NCBI GenBank assembly: GCA_023634235.1
Contig: JAMKCF010000003.1
Location: 16,896,742 to 16,960,741, forward strand
Reading direction: 5' to 3'
Source: Pisaster brevispinus
Taxonomy: Eukaryota; Echinodermata; Asteroidea; Forcipulatida; Asteriidae
DNA: 64,000 bases
How positions within the stretch are numbered: the first letter of the stretch is position 1; each line of letters opens with the position of its first letter. Below the pieces are notes generated by a model. The model was not told the DNA's origin and searched no databases. It worked only from the letters and a program-made list of their open reading frames with translations. The position numbers and the translations under genes are program-made. This document shows, one piece after another, positions 62,901 to 64,000 of the stretch.

Positions 62901-64000
62901 GGGACCCCGGTTCGAATCCCGGCAGTGTCCTTGATCTTATTTTTCTTTTTTCCTGAGTCTAAGGATTTGAATCATGATTTCACTTATGACGTATGAATTT
63001 CGCTTGTCTTTGCGTGGAACACATAGCCCAGTGGTTGGGAGATAGTTTCTGGTGGATCGGGTCCCCGGTTCGAATCCCGTCAGTGTCCTTGATCTTATTT
63101 TTCTTTATTTCTTAGTCTAAGGATTTGAATCATGATTTCACTTATGACGTATGAATTTCGCTTGTCTTTGCGTGGAACACATAGCCCAGTGGTTGGGAGA
63201 TAGTTTCTGGTGGATCGGGACCACGGTTCGAATCCCGACAAGGTACTTGATTCACCTTTTTTTTCTGAGTCTAAAGATTTGAATCATGATTTCACTTATG
63301 ATGTAGGAATTTCGCTTGCCTTTGCATGAAACAGTTGGCCCAGTGGTTGGGAGATAGTTTCTGGTGGATCGGGACCCCGGTTCGAATCCCGGCAGGGTCC
63401 TTGATTCACTTTTTCTTTTGTCTAAGTCTTTAGATTTGACTCATGATTTCACTTATGAGGTAGGAATTTCGCTTGTCTTACCGTGGAACAAATAGCCCAA
63501 TGGTTGGGAGATAGTTTCTGGTGGGTCGGGACCACGGTTCGAATCCCGGCAGTGTCCTTGATTCACTTTTTCTTTTTTCTGAGTCTAAAGATTTGAATCA
63601 TGATTTCACTTATAACGTATGAATTTCGCTTGTCTTTGCGTGGAACACATAGCCCAGTGGTTGGGAGAGAGTTTCTTGTGGATCAGGACCACGGTTCGAA
63701 TCACAGCAGTGTCCTTGATTCACTTTTTCCTTTTTCTGAGACTAAAGATTTGAATCATGATTTCACTTATGTGGTAGGAATTTCGCTTGTCTTTGCGTGG
63801 AACAGATAGCCCAGTGGTTGGGAGACAGTTTCTGTTGGATCGGGGCCCCGATTCGAATCCCGGCAGGGTCCTTGATTCACTTTTTTTTCTAAGTCTTTAG
63901 ATTTGAATCATGATTTTACTTATGAGGTAGGAATTTCGCACGCTTTGCGTGGAACAAATAGCCAAGTGGTTGGGAGATAGTTTCTGGTGGGTCGGGACCA
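59901..64000 (+). repeat. Block 15: ~945-bp repeat, then diverged single monomers
   Basis: cccggtagggtctttgatcc lies at about 61,031 and 61,976 (945 bp, six monomers), defining a copy pair of about 60,975-61,915 and 61,920-62,600. Beyond 62,600 neighbouring monomers share gtccttgatcttat and tgacgtatgaattt features but no clean long unit. The last 150 bases recover the rare cgcacgctttgcg variant known from block 2. The array continues beyond base 64000. Confidence 0.82.
60590..60625 (+). other. Monomer junction lacking the T tract
   Basis: After the B-like box ggtttgaatcc the sequence passes from cggc straight into taatgatttgaatcatg. About 40 bp of the normal junction, including the whole T-rich tract, is missing. 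Any Pol III transcript from this unit would run on to the next monomer. The B box also has a C-to-T change at the invariant CG. Confidence 0.88.

Larger units (their letters stand above)
1..64000 (+). repeat. tRNA-derived satellite array, ~157-bp monomer, ~400 head-to-tail copies
   Basis: Every stretch of the window repeats with a period of about 157 bp. For example, the landmark ggacc before the B box falls at 1, 158, 315, 472, 629 and 786. All monomers read in the same direction. In order, each holds a ttgattcac start, a T-rich tract, the gtct-containing linker, a near-palindrome (tgaatcatgatttca), a gaatttcgcttgtctttgcg segment, an A-box-like tagcccagtgg, a tttctggtggatcggg spacer and the B-box-like ggttcgaatcc. 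The array runs off both ends. No unrelated DNA interrupts it. Monomers differ by substitutions and small indels, and neighbouring monomers are often less alike than monomers 4-27 units apart, which means higher-order repeats. The repeat nature is certain. The tRNA ancestry is inferred from the promoter boxes and partial fold. Confidence 0.98.

Noticed and set aside
1..64000. CRISPR array
   Set aside because: The 157-bp units are contiguous relatives along their whole length. There are no unique spacers between short identical repeats.
1..64000. 5S rRNA gene tandem array
   Set aside because: Period and Pol III link would fit loosely, but the internal promoter is of A/B-box (type 2) form and I see no 5S-like box C region or 5S fold.

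Overview
The whole 64 kb window is one unbroken satellite DNA array. A monomer of about 157 bp (43% G+C in the consensus I counted by hand) is repeated head to tail, always on the + strand, roughly 400 times. The array is cut mid-monomer at base 1 and at base 64000, so it continues past both edges. I found no credible protein gene, no genuine tRNA or rRNA gene, no transposon insertion and no unique sequence. The many 60-111 codon open frames are translations of the repeat. The period is not a multiple of three (157 = 3 x 52 + 1), so every frame shifts at each monomer.

The sequence points to a eukaryotic nuclear genome, because each monomer carries the parts of an RNA polymerase III type 2 (tRNA-type) gene. 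These are an A-box match (TAGCCCAGTGG), a perfect B box (GGTTCGAATCC) starting 43 nt later, which is close to tRNA spacing, and a T5-C-T6 tract about 20 nt after the B box that fits a Pol III terminator. A weak cloverleaf remnant is also visible: a D arm, a degraded T arm and a 5-bp acceptor-like pairing. The satellite therefore looks derived from a tRNA gene or the head of a tRNA-type SINE. The species cannot be named from this. CpG is not obviously depleted, which argues mildly against long-term heavy CpG methylation.

Layout: 1-2,990 has 785-bp five-monomer repeats; 2,991-7,444 is mixed; 7,445-15,812 is a tandem duplication of a ~4.24 kb, 27-monomer block; 15,813-16,686 is a scrambled transition; 16,687-23,387 is a tandem duplication of a ~3.27 kb block; 23,388-31,110 has 942-, 628- and 1,257-bp higher-order repeats rich in variants with broken promoter boxes; 31,111-43,300 has dispersed 1.7-4.9 kb duplications; 43,301-47,000 has 628-, 782- and 942-bp repeats; 47,001-50,020 has a 1,572-bp ten-monomer duplication; 50,021-54,200 has a 786-bp duplication and three monomers with a doubled A box; 54,201-59,900 has ~947- and ~780-bp repeats; 59,901-64,000 has a 945-bp repeat and more divergent units.

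No genes work together here in the usual sense. The main open question is whether this dense array of tRNA-type promoters is transcribed, or bound by TFIIIC as a chromatin element, or is simply a homogenised satellite. The sequence shows strong signs of unequal exchange and gene conversion, and it shows families in which both promoter boxes are lost together.
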